A DNA stretch of 64,000 nt from Actinoplanes sp. NBC_00393. Lineage in GTDB: Bacteria > Actinomycetota > Actinomycetes > Mycobacteriales > Micromonosporaceae. The position numbers and the translations under genes are program-made. Positions 1 through 9,063 of the stretch are shown here, piece after piece. The notes under the pieces were generated by a model. That model saw only the letters and a program-made list of their open reading frames with translations, ran no database searches and had not been told where the DNA came from. The stretch covers positions 7,334,501-7,398,500 of the forward strand of contig NZ_CP107942.1 in assembly GCF_036053395.1 (NCBI RefSeq). Direction: 5' to 3'. The first letter of the stretch is position 1. Each line of letters starts with the position of its first letter.

Positions 1-834
1 CAGCGGGTGGCTGAGCGGAATCATCGCCGGGTGCACCCGCACCGAGACCGAATCGTCCCCGCGCTGAGCGATGCACAGCAGCTTGATCGTGCAGCCCATC
101 TCCTTGGCGCTGGCCATGTCGCCGGCGGTCACCCCGGTCATGCCCTCACGGAACACGTCAGCGGCGGTGACCCGGGTGTGGAAGGCGAGGGAAGCGAGGA
201 TCGCGGCCTTGGCGGCGGCGTCGAAACCCTCCACGTCGGCGGTCGGGTCGGCTTCCGCGTACCCCAGCTCGGTGGCCTCCTCGAGGGCTTCGTCGAAGCC
301 CGCCCCGGTGGCTGCCATGGACGAGAGGATGAAGTTGGTCGTGCCGTTCACGATGCCGGTGACCTGGGTGACCCGGTCGCCGTGCAGCGACTCGCGCAGC
401 GGGCGCAGCAGCGGGATGGCGCCGGCCACCGACGCCTCGTAATAGAGGTCGGCGCCGCCCTCGGCGGCGGCGTCGTGCAGCGCGCCACCGTCCTCGGCCA
501 GCAGGGCCTTGTTGGCCGTGACCACGCTCTTGCCCGCCCGCAGCGACTCGATCAGCCAGCTCCGGGCCGGCTCGATGCCGCCGATGACCTCGATCACCAC
601 GTCCACCTCGTCCCGCTTGACCAGGCCCAGCGCGTCGGTGGTGAACAGCGACGGGTCGACCGGCAGGTCACCACGCTCGCGACCGGGCCGGCGCACCGCG
701 ATGCCGACCAGTTCCAGCGGGGCGCCGATCCGGGCGGTCAGGTCCTCGGCCTGCTCATGGAGCAGCCGGACCACTTCAGTACCGACGGTGCCGCAGCCGA
801 GCAGGGCGAGGCGGACCGATCGCGTTGAGCTCAT
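1..834 (-). CDS. hom: Homoserine dehydrogenase, 3' end outside window
   Basis: NAD(P)-dependent reduction of aspartate semialdehyde to homoserine, the branch point toward threonine and methionine. The visible 278 residues start with a Rossmann nucleotide loop (LALLGCGTVG), followed by the family signatures ANKALLAE, VNGTTNFIL and GYAEADPTAD with a downstream DAAAK lysine. The C-terminal part, including any ACT regulatory domain, lies beyond the left edge. The ATG overlaps the lysA stop as ATGA, so the two are translationally coupled. argS-lysA-hom is a familiar actinobacterial order and thrC would be expected next. Identity is very secure; only the missing end is unknown. Confidence 0.95.
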   Translation of the reverse strand, partial: MSSTRSVRLALLGCGTVGTEVVRLLHEQAEDLTARIGAPLELVGIAVRRPGRERGDLPVDPSLFTTDALGLVKRDEVDVVIEVIGGIEPARSWLIESLRAGKSVVTANKALLAEDGGALHDAAAEGGADLYYEASVAGAIPLLRPLRESLHGDRVTQVTGIVNGTTNFILSSMAATGAGFDEALEEATELGYAEADPTADVEGFDAAAKAAILASLAFHTRVTAADVFREGMTGVTAGDMASAKEMGCTIKLLCIAQRGDDSVSVRVHPAMIPLSHPL

Positions 835-2216
835 CCAACATCCAATGCAAGCAGGTCGTCCTCGGTCTCGCGCCGCACGATGACGCGAGCCGCGCCGTCA
901 CGCACCGCCACGACGGGCGGCCGAGGAACGTGGTTGTAGTTGCTGGCCATGCTCCGGCAATAGGCACCGGTGCCCGGCACCGCAATAAGATCTCCGGGCT
1001 GCACGTCGGCGGGCAGGAATTCATCCTTCACGACGATGTCCCCGGACTCACAATGTTTTCCCACAACGCGGGCGAGCATCGGCTCCGCGTCGCTGCGCCG
1101 GTTCGCCACGGTGGCCGAGTACGAGGCGTCGTAAAGCGCGGTCCGGATGTTGTCGCTCATCCCGCCGTCCACACTCACGTACGTCCGGATGCCGTCGACG
1201 TCCTTGACCGTGCCCACCTCGTAGAGCGTGAACACGGCGGGCCCGACGATCGCCCGGCCCGGCTCGATCGACAGGTGCGGCACGCGCAACGACGCGAGCT
1301 CGCACTCCGACTCGACGATCTTGTTGATCCGCTTCGCCAGGTCATCGGCGGTCGACGGGTCGTCCTGAGTGGTGTACGCGATGCCGAAGCCGCCGCCGAG
1401 ATCCAGTTCGGGCAGCTCCACGCCGCGAGCGTCCCGGATCTGCGCCTGCAGCTCCAGAACCCGGCGGGCGGCCACCTCGAAACCACTGGTGTCGAAGATC
1501 TGCGAGCCGATGTGCGAGTGCAGGCCCCGCAGGTCGAGCACTCCCTCGTCGATGATCTTCGCGGCCGCGGCGAAGGCGGCGCCGCCGGCGAGGGAGAAAC
1601 CGAACTTCTGGTCCTCGTGAGCGGTGGCGATGAACTCGTGGGTGTGCGCCTCGACGCCGACCGTGACCCGGATCAGCACGCCGGGCCGCTTGCCGGACTT
1701 TTTTGATATCTCTGTCAACCGGTCGATCTCGTGGAACGAATCGACGATGATCCGGCCGACGCCTGCTTCCACCGCGCGGGACAGCTCGGACACCGACTTG
1801 TTGTTGCCGTGGAAGCCGAGCCGCTCGGGCGGGAACCCGGCCGCCAGCGCCACCGCCAGCTCGCCACCGGAGCAGACGTCCAGGAAGAGGCCCTCCTCGT
1901 CGACGACCCGGACCACCGCCTTGCAGAGGAACGACTTGCCCGCGTAGTAGACGTCGGCGCCGGCGAAGGCCGCCGCGAAGTCCCGGCAGCGGGCCCGCAG
2001 ATCCTCCTCGTCGAGGAGGTAGGCCGGGGTGCCGTAGTCGGCCGCCAGATCGGCGACGTTCACCCCACCGATCTCCAGGGACCCGGCCTCGGTCCGGGTC
2101 ACGGTCCGCGGCCACAGTTGCGGCACCAGGTTGTTGACATCCTCCGGGGTACGCAGCCAGGCCGGCCCGCGACTGCCGAGGTCTCCGTGCAGGGCCCCGG
2201 CCTCGTGTGCGCGCAT
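831..2216 (-). CDS. lysA: Diaminopimelate decarboxylase
   Basis: PLP enzyme that decarboxylates meso-diaminopimelate to lysine, the last step of lysine synthesis. The 461-residue product has the alanine-racemase-type barrel with the PLP lysine in YYAGKSF (about K94), the glycine-rich phosphate loop GGGFGI, EPGRAIVG, VDGGMSDN, the active-site GKHCESGD, and a C-terminal GTGAYCRSMASNYN. I chose the ATG two bases after the argS stop; an in-frame GTG further upstream would lie inside argS and add an unrelated tail. Ends in an ATGA overlap with hom. Confidence 0.96.
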   Translation of the reverse strand: MRAHEAGALHGDLGSRGPAWLRTPEDVNNLVPQLWPRTVTRTEAGSLEIGGVNVADLAADYGTPAYLLDEEDLRARCRDFAAAFAGADVYYAGKSFLCKAVVRVVDEEGLFLDVCSGGELAVALAAGFPPERLGFHGNNKSVSELSRAVEAGVGRIIVDSFHEIDRLTEISKKSGKRPGVLIRVTVGVEAHTHEFIATAHEDQKFGFSLAGGAAFAAAAKIIDEGVLDLRGLHSHIGSQIFDTSGFEVAARRVLELQAQIRDARGVELPELDLGGGFGIAYTTQDDPSTADDLAKRINKIVESECELASLRVPHLSIEPGRAIVGPAVFTLYEVGTVKDVDGIRTYVSVDGGMSDNIRTALYDASYSATVANRRSDAEPMLARVVGKHCESGDIVVKDEFLPADVQPGDLIAVPGTGAYCRSMASNYNHVPRPPVVAVRDGAARVIVRRETEDDLLALDVG

Positions 2217-2218
2217 GA

Positions 2219-3883
2219 CTACATCCTCTCCGGGGCGGAGACGCCCAGCAGGCCCAAACCGTTCGCGATCACCGTACGGGTGGCGTCGTTCAGCCAGAGC
2301 CGCGCGCGGTGCGTCTCCGTGACGGGATCGTCGCCCTTCGGGCTCACCAGGCACTTGTCGTAGAACCGGTGGTAGGCCCCGGCCACCTCCTCGAGGTAGC
2401 GGGCCACGTGGTGCGGGGCCCGCTGCTCAGCCGCGCGAGCCACCACGTCGGGGTACTCGTTCAGCGCCTTGAGCAGGTCGTTCTCCTTCTCGTGGCTGAG
2501 CAGCTCGGGCTTGAACTCGTCCGGCTCGCCGCGGGTGACACCCTTGTCGTGCGCGTTGATCGCCACGTTGAAGGTCCGGGCGGCCACGTACTGCACGTAG
2601 TAGACCGGGTTGTCCCGGGTGGCGCGGGTCCACAGGTCGATGTCGATGTCGATCGGCGAGTCGCTGGAGTAGCGGGCCAGCGCGTACCGGGTGGCGTCGA
2701 CGCCGAGCGCGTCCACGAAGTCCTCCAGGGTCACCACGGTGCCGGCGCGCTTGCTCATCCGTACCGGCTCGCCGTCGCGGACCAGGCTCACCAACTGGCC
2801 GATCAAGATTTCCAGGTTCTTCGCAGGATCGTCGCCGAAGCAGGCCGCCATCGCCTTCATCCGGCCGATGTAGCCGTGGTGGTCGGCGCCCAGCATGATC
2901 ACCACACGGTCGAAGCCGCGCTTGCGCTTGTCCAGGTAGTACGCGCAGTCGGCGGCGAAATACGTCCAGTCGCCGTCGGACTTGCGCAGCACCCGGTCCT
3001 TGTCGTCACCGAAATCGGTGGTGCGCAGCCAGGTCGCCCCGTCCTGCTCGTAGATGTGCCCCTGCTCGCGCAGCCGGTCCAGAGCCTCCTGCAGCTCACC
3101 CCGGTCGTGCAGGTCCTTCTCGTTGAAGTACGTGTCGAAGTGCACGCCGAACTCGCCGAGCGTCTTCCTGATCTCGGCGAACATCAGCTCGACGCCGACC
3201 TGCCGGAACGTCTCCTGCGCCTGCTCCTCGGGCTGGGCCAGCACGTCCGGGGACTGCTTGACCACCTCGGTCGCGATCTCGGCGATGTACGCCCCGCCGT
3301 ACCCGTCCTCCGGCGCCGGCTCCCCCTTCGCGCTGGCCAGCAGCGAACGGGCGAACCGGTCGATCTGCGAGCCGGCGTCGTTGAAGTAGTACTCGGTGCC
3401 GACCTCGGCCCCGGCGGTGCGCAGCAGGCGGGACAGGGCGTCACCGACCGCGGCCCACCGGACGCCGCCGATGTGCACCGGACCGGTCGGGTTGGCCGAG
3501 ACGAACTCCAGATTGATGCGCTCGCCGGCGAGCCGGTCGGTACGCCCGTAAGCTGAGCCGGCGAGCACGATCTCGCGCGCCAGGACACCGGCCGCGGCAG
3601 CGTCCAGCCGGATGTTCAGAAAGCCCGGCCCGGCGATCTCCACCGACTTGATCCCGGGACGTCGTCCCAGCTCCTCGGCGAGCGCGGCAGCCAGCTCACG
3701 TGGCGCCACACCGGCCTTCTTGCCGACCTGCAGGGCGATGGTCGAGGCGTAATCGCCGTGCTCGGGGTTGCGCGGGCGCTCCACCGCGGTGGTCGCGGGC
3801 AGCGCGGCGACGTCGAGTCCACGCGTCTCGAAAACGGCACGAGCAGCTGAGAGAACGGTGTCAGCAAGGTTGGCGGGAGTCAC
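2219..3883 (-). CDS. argS: Arginyl-tRNA synthetase (class I)
   Basis: Charges tRNA-Arg with arginine. The 554-residue protein shows the N-terminal Add-1 domain (to about residue 110), the class I HIGH-type motif as HIGG (137-140) in [10 protein letters not shown], the KMSKS-type loop as MSKR in the last third, and the DALR anticodon-binding domain ending in [10 protein letters not shown]. The GTG start is forced: the nearby upstream ATG is followed by a stop after three codons. It heads the argS-lysA-hom run and is divergent from the DUF3105 gene. A tRNA-Arg gene lies about 1.6 kb away. Confidence 0.96.
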   Translation of the reverse strand: MTPANLADTVLSAARAVFETRGLDVAALPATTAVERPRNPEHGDYASTIALQVGKKAGVAPRELAAALAEELGRRPGIKSVEIAGPGFLNIRLDAAAAGVLAREIVLAGSAYGRTDRLAGERINLEFVSANPTGPVHIGGVRWAAVGDALSRLLRTAGAEVGTEYYFNDAGSQIDRFARSLLASAKGEPAPEDGYGGAYIAEIATEVVKQSPDVLAQPEEQAQETFRQVGVELMFAEIRKTLGEFGVHFDTYFNEKDLHDRGELQEALDRLREQGHIYEQDGATWLRTTDFGDDKDRVLRKSDGDWTYFAADCAYYLDKRKRGFDRVVIMLGADHHGYIGRMKAMAACFGDDPAKNLEILIGQLVSLVRDGEPVRMSKRAGTVVTLEDFVDALGVDATRYALARYSSDSPIDIDIDLWTRATRDNPVYYVQYVAARTFNVAINAHDKGVTRGEPDEFKPELLSHEKENDLLKALNEYPDVVARAAEQRAPHHVARYLEEVAGAYHRFYDKCLVSPKGDDPVTETHRARLWLNDATRTVIANGLGLLGVSAPERM

Positions 3884-3969
3884 CCGGCCATGCTATCGGG
3901 GGTAGACTTCGGCGTTCGGCGGCCACCCGAGCCCCGCCCCTTCCCAATTTTAAGAATCGACGAGGCGCG

Positions 3970-4776
3970 ATGAGTATGAGCACGCCGGGTCCCGAACGGG
4001 TCCCGTCCACGGTCAAGGTCGGCAAGACCACCGGCCAGGGCAAGCCACCGGCGGGCAAGTCCGGCGGCAACCGTCCCGGCGGCAACCGCCCGGCCGGCAA
4101 GGGTGGCAAGGGCCGCAAGCCAGTCACCCCGGTGAAGGTCGCCGGCGGGCGCAACTGGGGACCCATCGCGGTCGCCGGTGTGGTGGTGCTCATCGCCGTG
4201 GGCATCATCGGCTACGGCGTGTTCGCCTCGGTCCAGGGCTCCCGCCCGTGGGACGAGCAGGTCGCCGAGATCGAGGGCGTCGTCAACTACCGGGCGCAGA
4301 AGAACCCGCAGATCGACGACCAGACCCACAAAGAGGGCGCGCAGACGTACGTGACGAATCCGCCGGTCGGCGGCGCGCACAACCAGACCTGGCAGAACTG
4401 CATGGGTGACATCTACAGCGAGCCGATCGCCAACGAGTACGCGGTGCACAGTCTCGAGCACGGCGCGGTCTGGATCACGTACAAGCAGGGCCTCGCGGCC
4501 GACCAGGTCACGGCGCTGCAGAGCAAGGTCCAGGGCCAGGACTACATGTTCATGTCCCCGATCGCCAACCTGGACAAGAACATCTCCGTGCAGGTCTGGG
4601 GCTACCAGCTCAAGCTCGACGACGCGAACGACGCGCGGATCGACGAGTTCATCAAGACGACCCGGGTGAAGGCCTCCCTGGAGCCGGGCGCGGCCTGCTC
4701 CAGCGGCAACACCACCACCGGCCCGATCACCGCCGGCGCCCCCAACGGCACGGGTATGGACAACCCCACCGGATGA
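3970..4776 (+). CDS. DUF3105 membrane-anchored protein
   Basis: Protein of 268 residues: a Gly/Lys/Pro-rich basic N-terminus, one transmembrane helix (about residues 60-82, IAVAGVVVLIAVGIIGYGV), then an extracytoplasmic DUF3105 domain with NPPVGGAHN, QNCMGDIY, VHSLEHGAVWITY and MFMSPI. The conserved His, Cys and Met residues suggest metal binding, but no activity is established for the family. It overlaps the next gene by four bases (ATGA), and DUF3105-DUF305 pairs recur in actinobacteria. The start chosen is the first ATG after the divergent argS promoter region; the upstream open frame runs into argS. Confidence 0.85.
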   Translation: MSMSTPGPERVPSTVKVGKTTGQGKPPAGKSGGNRPGGNRPAGKGGKGRKPVTPVKVAGGRNWGPIAVAGVVVLIAVGIIGYGVFASVQGSRPWDEQVAEIEGVVNYRAQKNPQIDDQTHKEGAQTYVTNPPVGGAHNQTWQNCMGDIYSEPIANEYAVHSLEHGAVWITYKQGLAADQVTALQSKVQGQDYMFMSPIANLDKNISVQVWGYQLKLDDANDARIDEFIKTTRVKASLEPGAACSSGNTTTGPITAGAPNGTGMDNPTG

Positions 4777-5426
4777 CGACTGAAGTCAGTGCCTCGGGCG
4801 CGATGACCGCGCCCGGGGCGGGCCCGTCGAACCGCCGGTTCGGCTACACCGCCGTGGCCGTGCTCCTCGTCGGCCTGCTCCTCGGCGTCGCGGCCGGCCT
4901 GGTGGTGCCGCGCCTGCGCACCCCGGGCGAGGACTCGGTGGAGGCCGGCTTCCTGCGGGACATGTCGACCCACCACGCCCAGGCCGTCGAGATGGCGATG
5001 ATCGCCCACGCCGGCTCGGACACCCCGCACATCGTCACCTTCTCCGCCGACATCGCCACCACCCAGCAGGCGCAGATCGGCTACATGCAGGCCTGGCTGC
5101 GTGACTGGCATCTGGATCCCACCGGGTCGGCCGAGCCGATGGCCTGGATGCCGAACTCGGACGGCTCGATCGTCGACGGTCTGATGCCCGGCATGGCCAC
5201 CAGCGAGCAGATGGCGGCCCTGCGCAAGGCCACCGGCAAGGAGCTGGACGTCCAGTTCCTCACGCTGATGCGCGCACACCACCTCGGCGGCGTGCACATG
5301 GCCCAGGAGGCCGTGGAGCTCTCCGACGACGAGAACGTGGACTGGATCGCCCAGAGCATGGTCAAGGCCCAGCAGGGCGAGATCCAGCTGATCGACTCCC
5401 TGCTCAAAGAGGTTCAGCAGAGCTGA
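4773..5426 (+). CDS. DUF305 family membrane protein
   Basis: Protein of 217 residues with one N-terminal transmembrane helix (about 25-46) and an exported four-helix DUF305 (ferritin-like) domain. Two His/Met-rich motifs are visible: DMSTHHAQAVEMAMIAH and MRAHHLGGVHMAQEA. Cyanobacterial CopM, a periplasmic copper-binding protein, belongs to this family, so metal handling outside the membrane is plausible but not proven. Translationally coupled to the DUF3105 gene and followed by tRNA-Arg. Confidence 0.87.
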   Translation: MTTEVSASGAMTAPGAGPSNRRFGYTAVAVLLVGLLLGVAAGLVVPRLRTPGEDSVEAGFLRDMSTHHAQAVEMAMIAHAGSDTPHIVTFSADIATTQQAQIGYMQAWLRDWHLDPTGSAEPMAWMPNSDGSIVDGLMPGMATSEQMAALRKATGKELDVQFLTLMRAHHLGGVHMAQEAVELSDDENVDWIAQSMVKAQQGEIQLIDSLLKEVQQS

Positions 5427-5448
5427 CGGGCGACACCGCCGGAACCGG

Positions 5449-5479
5449 TTGGCAATGGCTCCGGCGGGCCTGCTAGGCT
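5449..5479 (+). promoter_or_regulatory. Probable tRNA-Arg promoter
   Basis: TTGGCA (5449-5454) and TAGGCT (5474-5479), spaced 19 bases, lie 13 bases before the mature tRNA end. TAGGCT is a common actinomycete -10. The long spacer is the weak point. Confidence 0.45.
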
Positions 5480-5492
5480 TCTGAACCACTGG

Positions 5493-5564
5493 GCCCCCGT
5501 AGCTCAGGGGATAGAGCGTCGCCCTCCGGAGGCGAAAGCGCAGGTTCGAATCCTGCCGGGGGCA
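5493..5564 (+). tRNA. tRNA-Arg (anticodon CCG)
   Basis: A 72-base cloverleaf. The acceptor stem is GCCCCCG/CGGGGGC with discriminator A. The D arm is GCTC-AGGGGATA-GAGC. The anticodon stem is TCGCC/GGCGA with loop CTCCGGA, giving anticodon CCG, which reads CGG. The T arm is GCAGG-TTCGAAT-CCTGC. The CCA end is not encoded. Confidence 0.96.
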
Positions 5565-5573
5565 CGATGGATC

Positions 5574-5610
5574 GGGCACCTGTTTCCGCAGAAAACGCGG
5601 AACGGTGCCC
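5574..5610 (+). terminator. Hairpin downstream of tRNA-Arg
   Basis: GGGCACC (5574-5580) pairs with GGTGCCC (5604-5610), and an inner stem GTTTCCGC/GCGGAAC with one bulged T continues the helix around an A-rich loop. Only a short T run follows. Likely ends the tRNA transcript. Confidence 0.55.
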
Positions 5611-5654
5611 ATCGTGCTTTTCCAGCCTGGGGCCCGAGCCCCAGACCCCACGCC

Positions 5655-5760
5655 GCGATGCAGGTTTTTGCGCGGTGACCTGCCGCGCCGTGGGGTTTGC
5701 GCGTGATCTGCCGCGATGCAAGTCTTGGGCGGTGGCCTACCGCGCCGCGGGCTTTGCGAC
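5655..5760. repeat. Two imperfect 58-bp tandem copies
   Basis: The stretch starting GCGATGCAGGTTTTTGCGCG at 5655 is repeated imperfectly from 5713 (period 58), with a shared CCGCGCCG core and TTTGCG end. It fills most of the 290 bases between tRNA-Arg and the convergent GNAT gene, where I see no credible gene. Confidence 0.6.
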
Positions 5761-5854
5761 GCTGGCATTGTGCTGCCTTCTGATGCGGCGCGGTATCGCG
5801 CCGGAGGCCATTCCGCGCCATTCCGGCGGTCGTTTCCCGGGGCGCTTTACCGCA

Positions 5855-6688
5855 TTACTCGTAAGAGGCGATGCGGTCGTGCGGGAGCAGGACGTATTCG
5901 CGGGTTCTGGTCATGCCGACCACGCGGTAGCCCTCGGCGAACAGGGACAGGAAGCGGTCGCGGACGGCGAAGCGCTCGTTCAGGGCCTGGAGCGGGTCCG
6001 TCTGTCGCAGGAGGCCGATGTCCTCCGGCACCGCGATCAGCTCCGCGCCCGGCTCGACCGAGGCGTGCCGCCGCAGGCCCGGGTCGTCGTTGTCCATCGC
6101 CCGCTCGACCCATTCGGCGCGCAGGGTCCACTCGACCAGGAGCCGGTCGGTGCGGTCGCCGGTGTTGGCGCCGTCGTCCATCTGCCCGTAGAAGTCCGGC
6201 CGGTAATCGGTGACGGTGCCGCCCAGCTTGCAGAGATTGAAGTACGCGTTACGGGAGACCAACGGGTCGAAGGTCCAGGTGACCAGGTCGAGCCCGTTCT
6301 CCAGGGCCCACTGCCGCTGGTGCCGTTTGAGCGCGAAACCCGTACCCCGATTGCGTTCCGGCTGATGGACCCCGGTGATGTGCGAATGCAGGCTGTTCAC
6401 CTGACCGGATCCGGTCTCGAGGAAGCCGACGGTACAGCCGATCATCTGTTCGCCGAGGAAAGCGCCGGCCACGTAGTTGCCGGTGTGGGCCAGGGTGCGC
6501 AGCATGCTGGTGCTGATCACCTGGGTCCGCTCCGCAGCGGTGCGCGCCTCCCAGACCGCCCACAGCAGCCGCGCGGCGGCCTCCAGCTGCTCACCGGTGC
6601 GCAGCGTGCTCACTTCCAAGGCAGAGCCTGGTGGACCGGGCTCGACACCAGCGGTTTGCCGCTCAGCCACGGCGTCTCCGGACTTCAT
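5855..6688 (-). CDS. GNAT-superfamily acetyltransferase (COG3375-like)
   Basis: Protein of 277 residues resembling the predicted GNAT group COG3375. A single GNAT fold occupies about residues 30-190: FLGEQMIGCTVGF corresponds to the central strands, the stretch ERNRGTGFALKRHQ to the acetyl-CoA pyrophosphate loop region, and RNAYFNLCKLGG is the conserved block near the C-terminal strand. The C-terminal 80 residues are family-specific. The substrate is unknown. The ATG at 6688 has GGTGGG eight bases upstream; a GTG one codon earlier is possible. Monocistronic on the minus strand. Confidence 0.75.
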   Translation of the reverse strand: MKSGDAVAERQTAGVEPGPPGSALEVSTLRTGEQLEAAARLLWAVWEARTAAERTQVISTSMLRTLAHTGNYVAGAFLGEQMIGCTVGFLETGSGQVNSLHSHITGVHQPERNRGTGFALKRHQRQWALENGLDLVTWTFDPLVSRNAYFNLCKLGGTVTDYRPDFYGQMDDGANTGDRTDRLLVEWTLRAEWVERAMDNDDPGLRRHASVEPGAELIAVPEDIGLLRQTDPLQALNERFAVRDRFLSLFAEGYRVVGMTRTREYVLLPHDRIASYE

Positions 6689-6899
6689 CACCGCTACCCA
6701 CCGTTCCTGCGCCGAAAGGCAAGGCGCATTCTCGTCAGCCGGAAGTCATGACCATGATCAATGCCAGCGCGGCCCATTCCGCGGAAGCGAGGCACGACCA
6801 TACGCCATGACTCACGGCACTCCAAGCAGACTACTCGTCACCCCTTCGCCCGCTCAGTTCTGCGACTTTGGAAAACATCGCGGTATTGAATGATTCGGT

Positions 6900-6913
6900 C
6901 TTGACAAATCAAG
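6900..6913. other. Small inverted repeat CTTGA-CAAA-TCAAG
   Basis: A perfect 5-bp stem with a 4-base loop in the AT-richer 230-base gap between the GNAT gene and the SCO2521-like gene. It could be a weak operator or attenuator. There is no other support, and nothing else is recognised in the gap. Confidence 0.25.
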
Positions 6914-6923
6914 GTCGAAATGG

Positions 6924-7862
6924 TCAAGGAAAGAGCTGTGGAGCCCCGGCGGTGCGGGTGGCCAGCGCCGCCGCCATCGCCATCTGATCCCGGATCCGCT
7001 GCACCGACGCCTCCCACTGCCGGGACAGGCCGGGCCGGTCCTCCAGAGCACCCCAGACCGCCGGCGCGAATCCGCCGAGCCGCGCCGCCGGCATCCACAG
7101 GTGCAGCAGGCGGTCGACGGCGGGCCGCAGCCGTTCCACGCTGTGCGCCGGCTCCGCCACGCCGATCCGGCTGTGGTCGATGACAGACAACAGAGCGGTC
7201 AGCAGCCAGTCGTGCATCGCCAGGTCCTCGCAGAGGTCGGCGATCTCCGCCGTCTCCTGCGATCCGAGAAGCAGAAACACGGTACGCAGCCCGTCCTCGC
7301 GCACGGTGAAACGGACCCGAACGCCGTCGACCTCCTCGTCGTGCAGCGCGGCCCACCGGAGGACGGTGCGGCGCGCCCGGATCGGCGTATGCCGGTCCAG
7401 CGCCGGACAGCCTTGCACGTCGTCCAGGAGCCGCGCAGCGAACGCACCCATCCCCATCGTGGAGACGTCCCGGCCCGAGGCGAGATGTGTGGCCACGACC
7501 CCGGGCAGGTCGGCCCGCCCGATCGCCTCCACCACACCCGGCCGGGCGAGGTAGTGCGACCAGGGCTGCCGCCGGCCGGCAGCGACCGGATCGATCGGGG
7601 CCAGCACCGAGCCCTGCAGGACCAGGCCACCGGTCAGGCAGACCCGGCCGGTCAGCGTGCCCACGCCACGGGCACCCGGCCGGGCGGCCAGGGAACAGTC
7701 CACCCCGGTGAGGACATCAGGGCTGGTCGCGTAGCTGACCGGGCGCTCGGAGACCCGGACCCGCTCGCCCGCCACCAGCCCGAGCGCGCTCTCCGCCAGC
7801 TCGCGGGGCACGCTGCCGGAGTGCCGCAGGGCGGTGGTCTGCACCTCACCGAGAATCAGCAT
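6924..7862 (-). CDS. SCO2521-family-like protein
   Basis: Soluble 312-residue protein with no membrane segment. It begins LILGEVQTTALRHSGSVP, and the N-terminal half contains SPDVLTGVDCSLAARP and VGTLTGRVCLTGGLVLQGS, a beta-rich pattern I associate with the Streptomyces SCO2521 family of unknown function. The C-terminal half is helical, with many Trp and Leu (AMHDWLLTALLSVIDHSR). Its start lies inside the end of the upstream SCO2522-like gene, so the two are translationally coupled. ATG at 7862; a GTG directly before it is equally possible. The family name rests on memory of sequence patterns, not a search. Confidence 0.55.
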   Translation of the reverse strand: MLILGEVQTTALRHSGSVPRELAESALGLVAGERVRVSERPVSYATSPDVLTGVDCSLAARPGARGVGTLTGRVCLTGGLVLQGSVLAPIDPVAAGRRQPWSHYLARPGVVEAIGRADLPGVVATHLASGRDVSTMGMGAFAARLLDDVQGCPALDRHTPIRARRTVLRWAALHDEEVDGVRVRFTVREDGLRTVFLLLGSQETAEIADLCEDLAMHDWLLTALLSVIDHSRIGVAEPAHSVERLRPAVDRLLHLWMPAARLGGFAPAVWGALEDRPGLSRQWEASVQRIRDQMAMAAALATRTAGAPQLFP

Positions 7863-8787
7863 CACGCACCGGTCCGGTGTCGACGAAGAGGTACTCGATC
7901 CGATCGACCACTGCTGCCGGCAGATCGAGGTGCTCAGCGGTGGCCCGCGCGGCGAGCTGGCCGAGCACCGCCGGTTCGATCGCCACCTGCTGGAGAATCG
8001 TCCGGATGGCGTTCTCGACCGGCAGGAACAGCGGGGCGCAGACGGTCATCGTCCGATAGGCGGTGAAGGGCGCGGCACGGTCGCTGACCTGGGAAACCAC
8101 CGGAAGCTCGCGCCAGTCGTGCGGCAGGCCGGCGGGAAGCGGCTCCGGCACCGCCACCCGGCGTCCGTGGTCCCGCAGGACGCCGAGCCGGAGGAGCTGC
8201 CACACCGAGGCCAGCATCGCGCAGGACCACCGCCGGCCGTCGGAGCCGGCATTCCACAACTCGATGTCGGCGAAGATCGAATGATCCGTGGCGGCGTTCT
8301 CCGCGGGCGGCGCCCACGGCGAGGGCGACCGCTGCCCGTTGGACAGCCAGCCGGACTGCTGGACCGGCGGGCGCGCCCCGGTGGTGTCCGGCGGAGGATC
8401 CTCCACCACCCGCGCCATCACGAGCTCGGCCAGCGAGCAACCCGGATCGGTGTCCCGCGGCTCCGCGAACCCGGAGGCACGGACCAGATAGTCGATCGTC
8501 ATCCCGGCCTCTTCAGCGGCGCCGAGCAGTTCGGCGATCAGCGTCCGCGGCGGTTCCGGCCGGCCGAAGTAATCGTCGATCAGGAAGCAGGTGCTGACCC
8601 GGGGCCTGGGAAACCGCAATGCGTCCCGGGCCGCGGAGAACCACGGACTGATGCGCCGGAAACTGTCGGCCAGGAAAGCCGGGTCCGAGCCGCAGAAATG
8701 GCCCAGCTCGACCGACAGGTGCGACAGCGGAACGGATTCCGTACGCCCGTCGGCGCTCGATTCGATGAATTCGGCCTCAGCTCTCAT
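7846..8787 (-). CDS. SCO2522-family-like protein
   Basis: Soluble 313-residue protein of unknown function. Near the start it carries the block VPLSHLSVELGHF, then RVSTCFLIDDYFGRP, and later AMLASVWQLLRLGVLRDHGR, which I recognise as typical of the SCO2522 family. In streptomycetes this family sits with SCO2521, a variant P-loop protein (SCO2523), SCO2524 and a methyltransferase (SCO2525). Here only the SCO2521-like partner is adjacent. I chose ATG 8787 because its product begins like family members; an ATG at 8844 would add 19 residues without homologous character. The 276 bases upstream, to 9063, show no gene or convincing promoter. Confidence 0.6.
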   Translation of the reverse strand: MRAEAEFIESSADGRTESVPLSHLSVELGHFCGSDPAFLADSFRRISPWFSAARDALRFPRPRVSTCFLIDDYFGRPEPPRTLIAELLGAAEEAGMTIDYLVRASGFAEPRDTDPGCSLAELVMARVVEDPPPDTTGARPPVQQSGWLSNGQRSPSPWAPPAENAATDHSIFADIELWNAGSDGRRWSCAMLASVWQLLRLGVLRDHGRRVAVPEPLPAGLPHDWRELPVVSQVSDRAAPFTAYRTMTVCAPLFLPVENAIRTILQQVAIEPAVLGQLAARATAEHLDLPAAVVDRIEYLFVDTGPVRDADSR

Positions 8788-9063
8788 CGGCCCGCCCGAA
8801 TGCGGTGCCGTCCTTGCCGTGGACGAGCCGGCCGCCGCCGGCATGTGCTGCCGGGTCCATCGGTGGAAGACCAGCCACCGAGAGCAACTCCTGGGGCGGC
8901 AGCAGCCTCACGGGCACCCACCCCCCGTTCGTCGCGCACTCAGCACCGCTTCGTGCGCCGAAGCATATCTCGCCACCCCGGCCTCAAACCGCACGACATT
9001 TTGCGCATCAATCACATAAGGGCATGGATCGTTGACAATTGGTGAGCTCGAAGCCACGCATGG

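Noticed and set aside
5504..5821. Minus-strand open frames over tRNA-Arg and the 58-bp repeats
   Set aside because: They run through the tRNA and have basic, low-information sequence; no ribosome site or family.
9033..9038. TTGACA on the plus strand as a promoter -35
   Set aside because: No acceptable -10 at 16-18 bases and no plus-strand gene follows for almost 4 kb.
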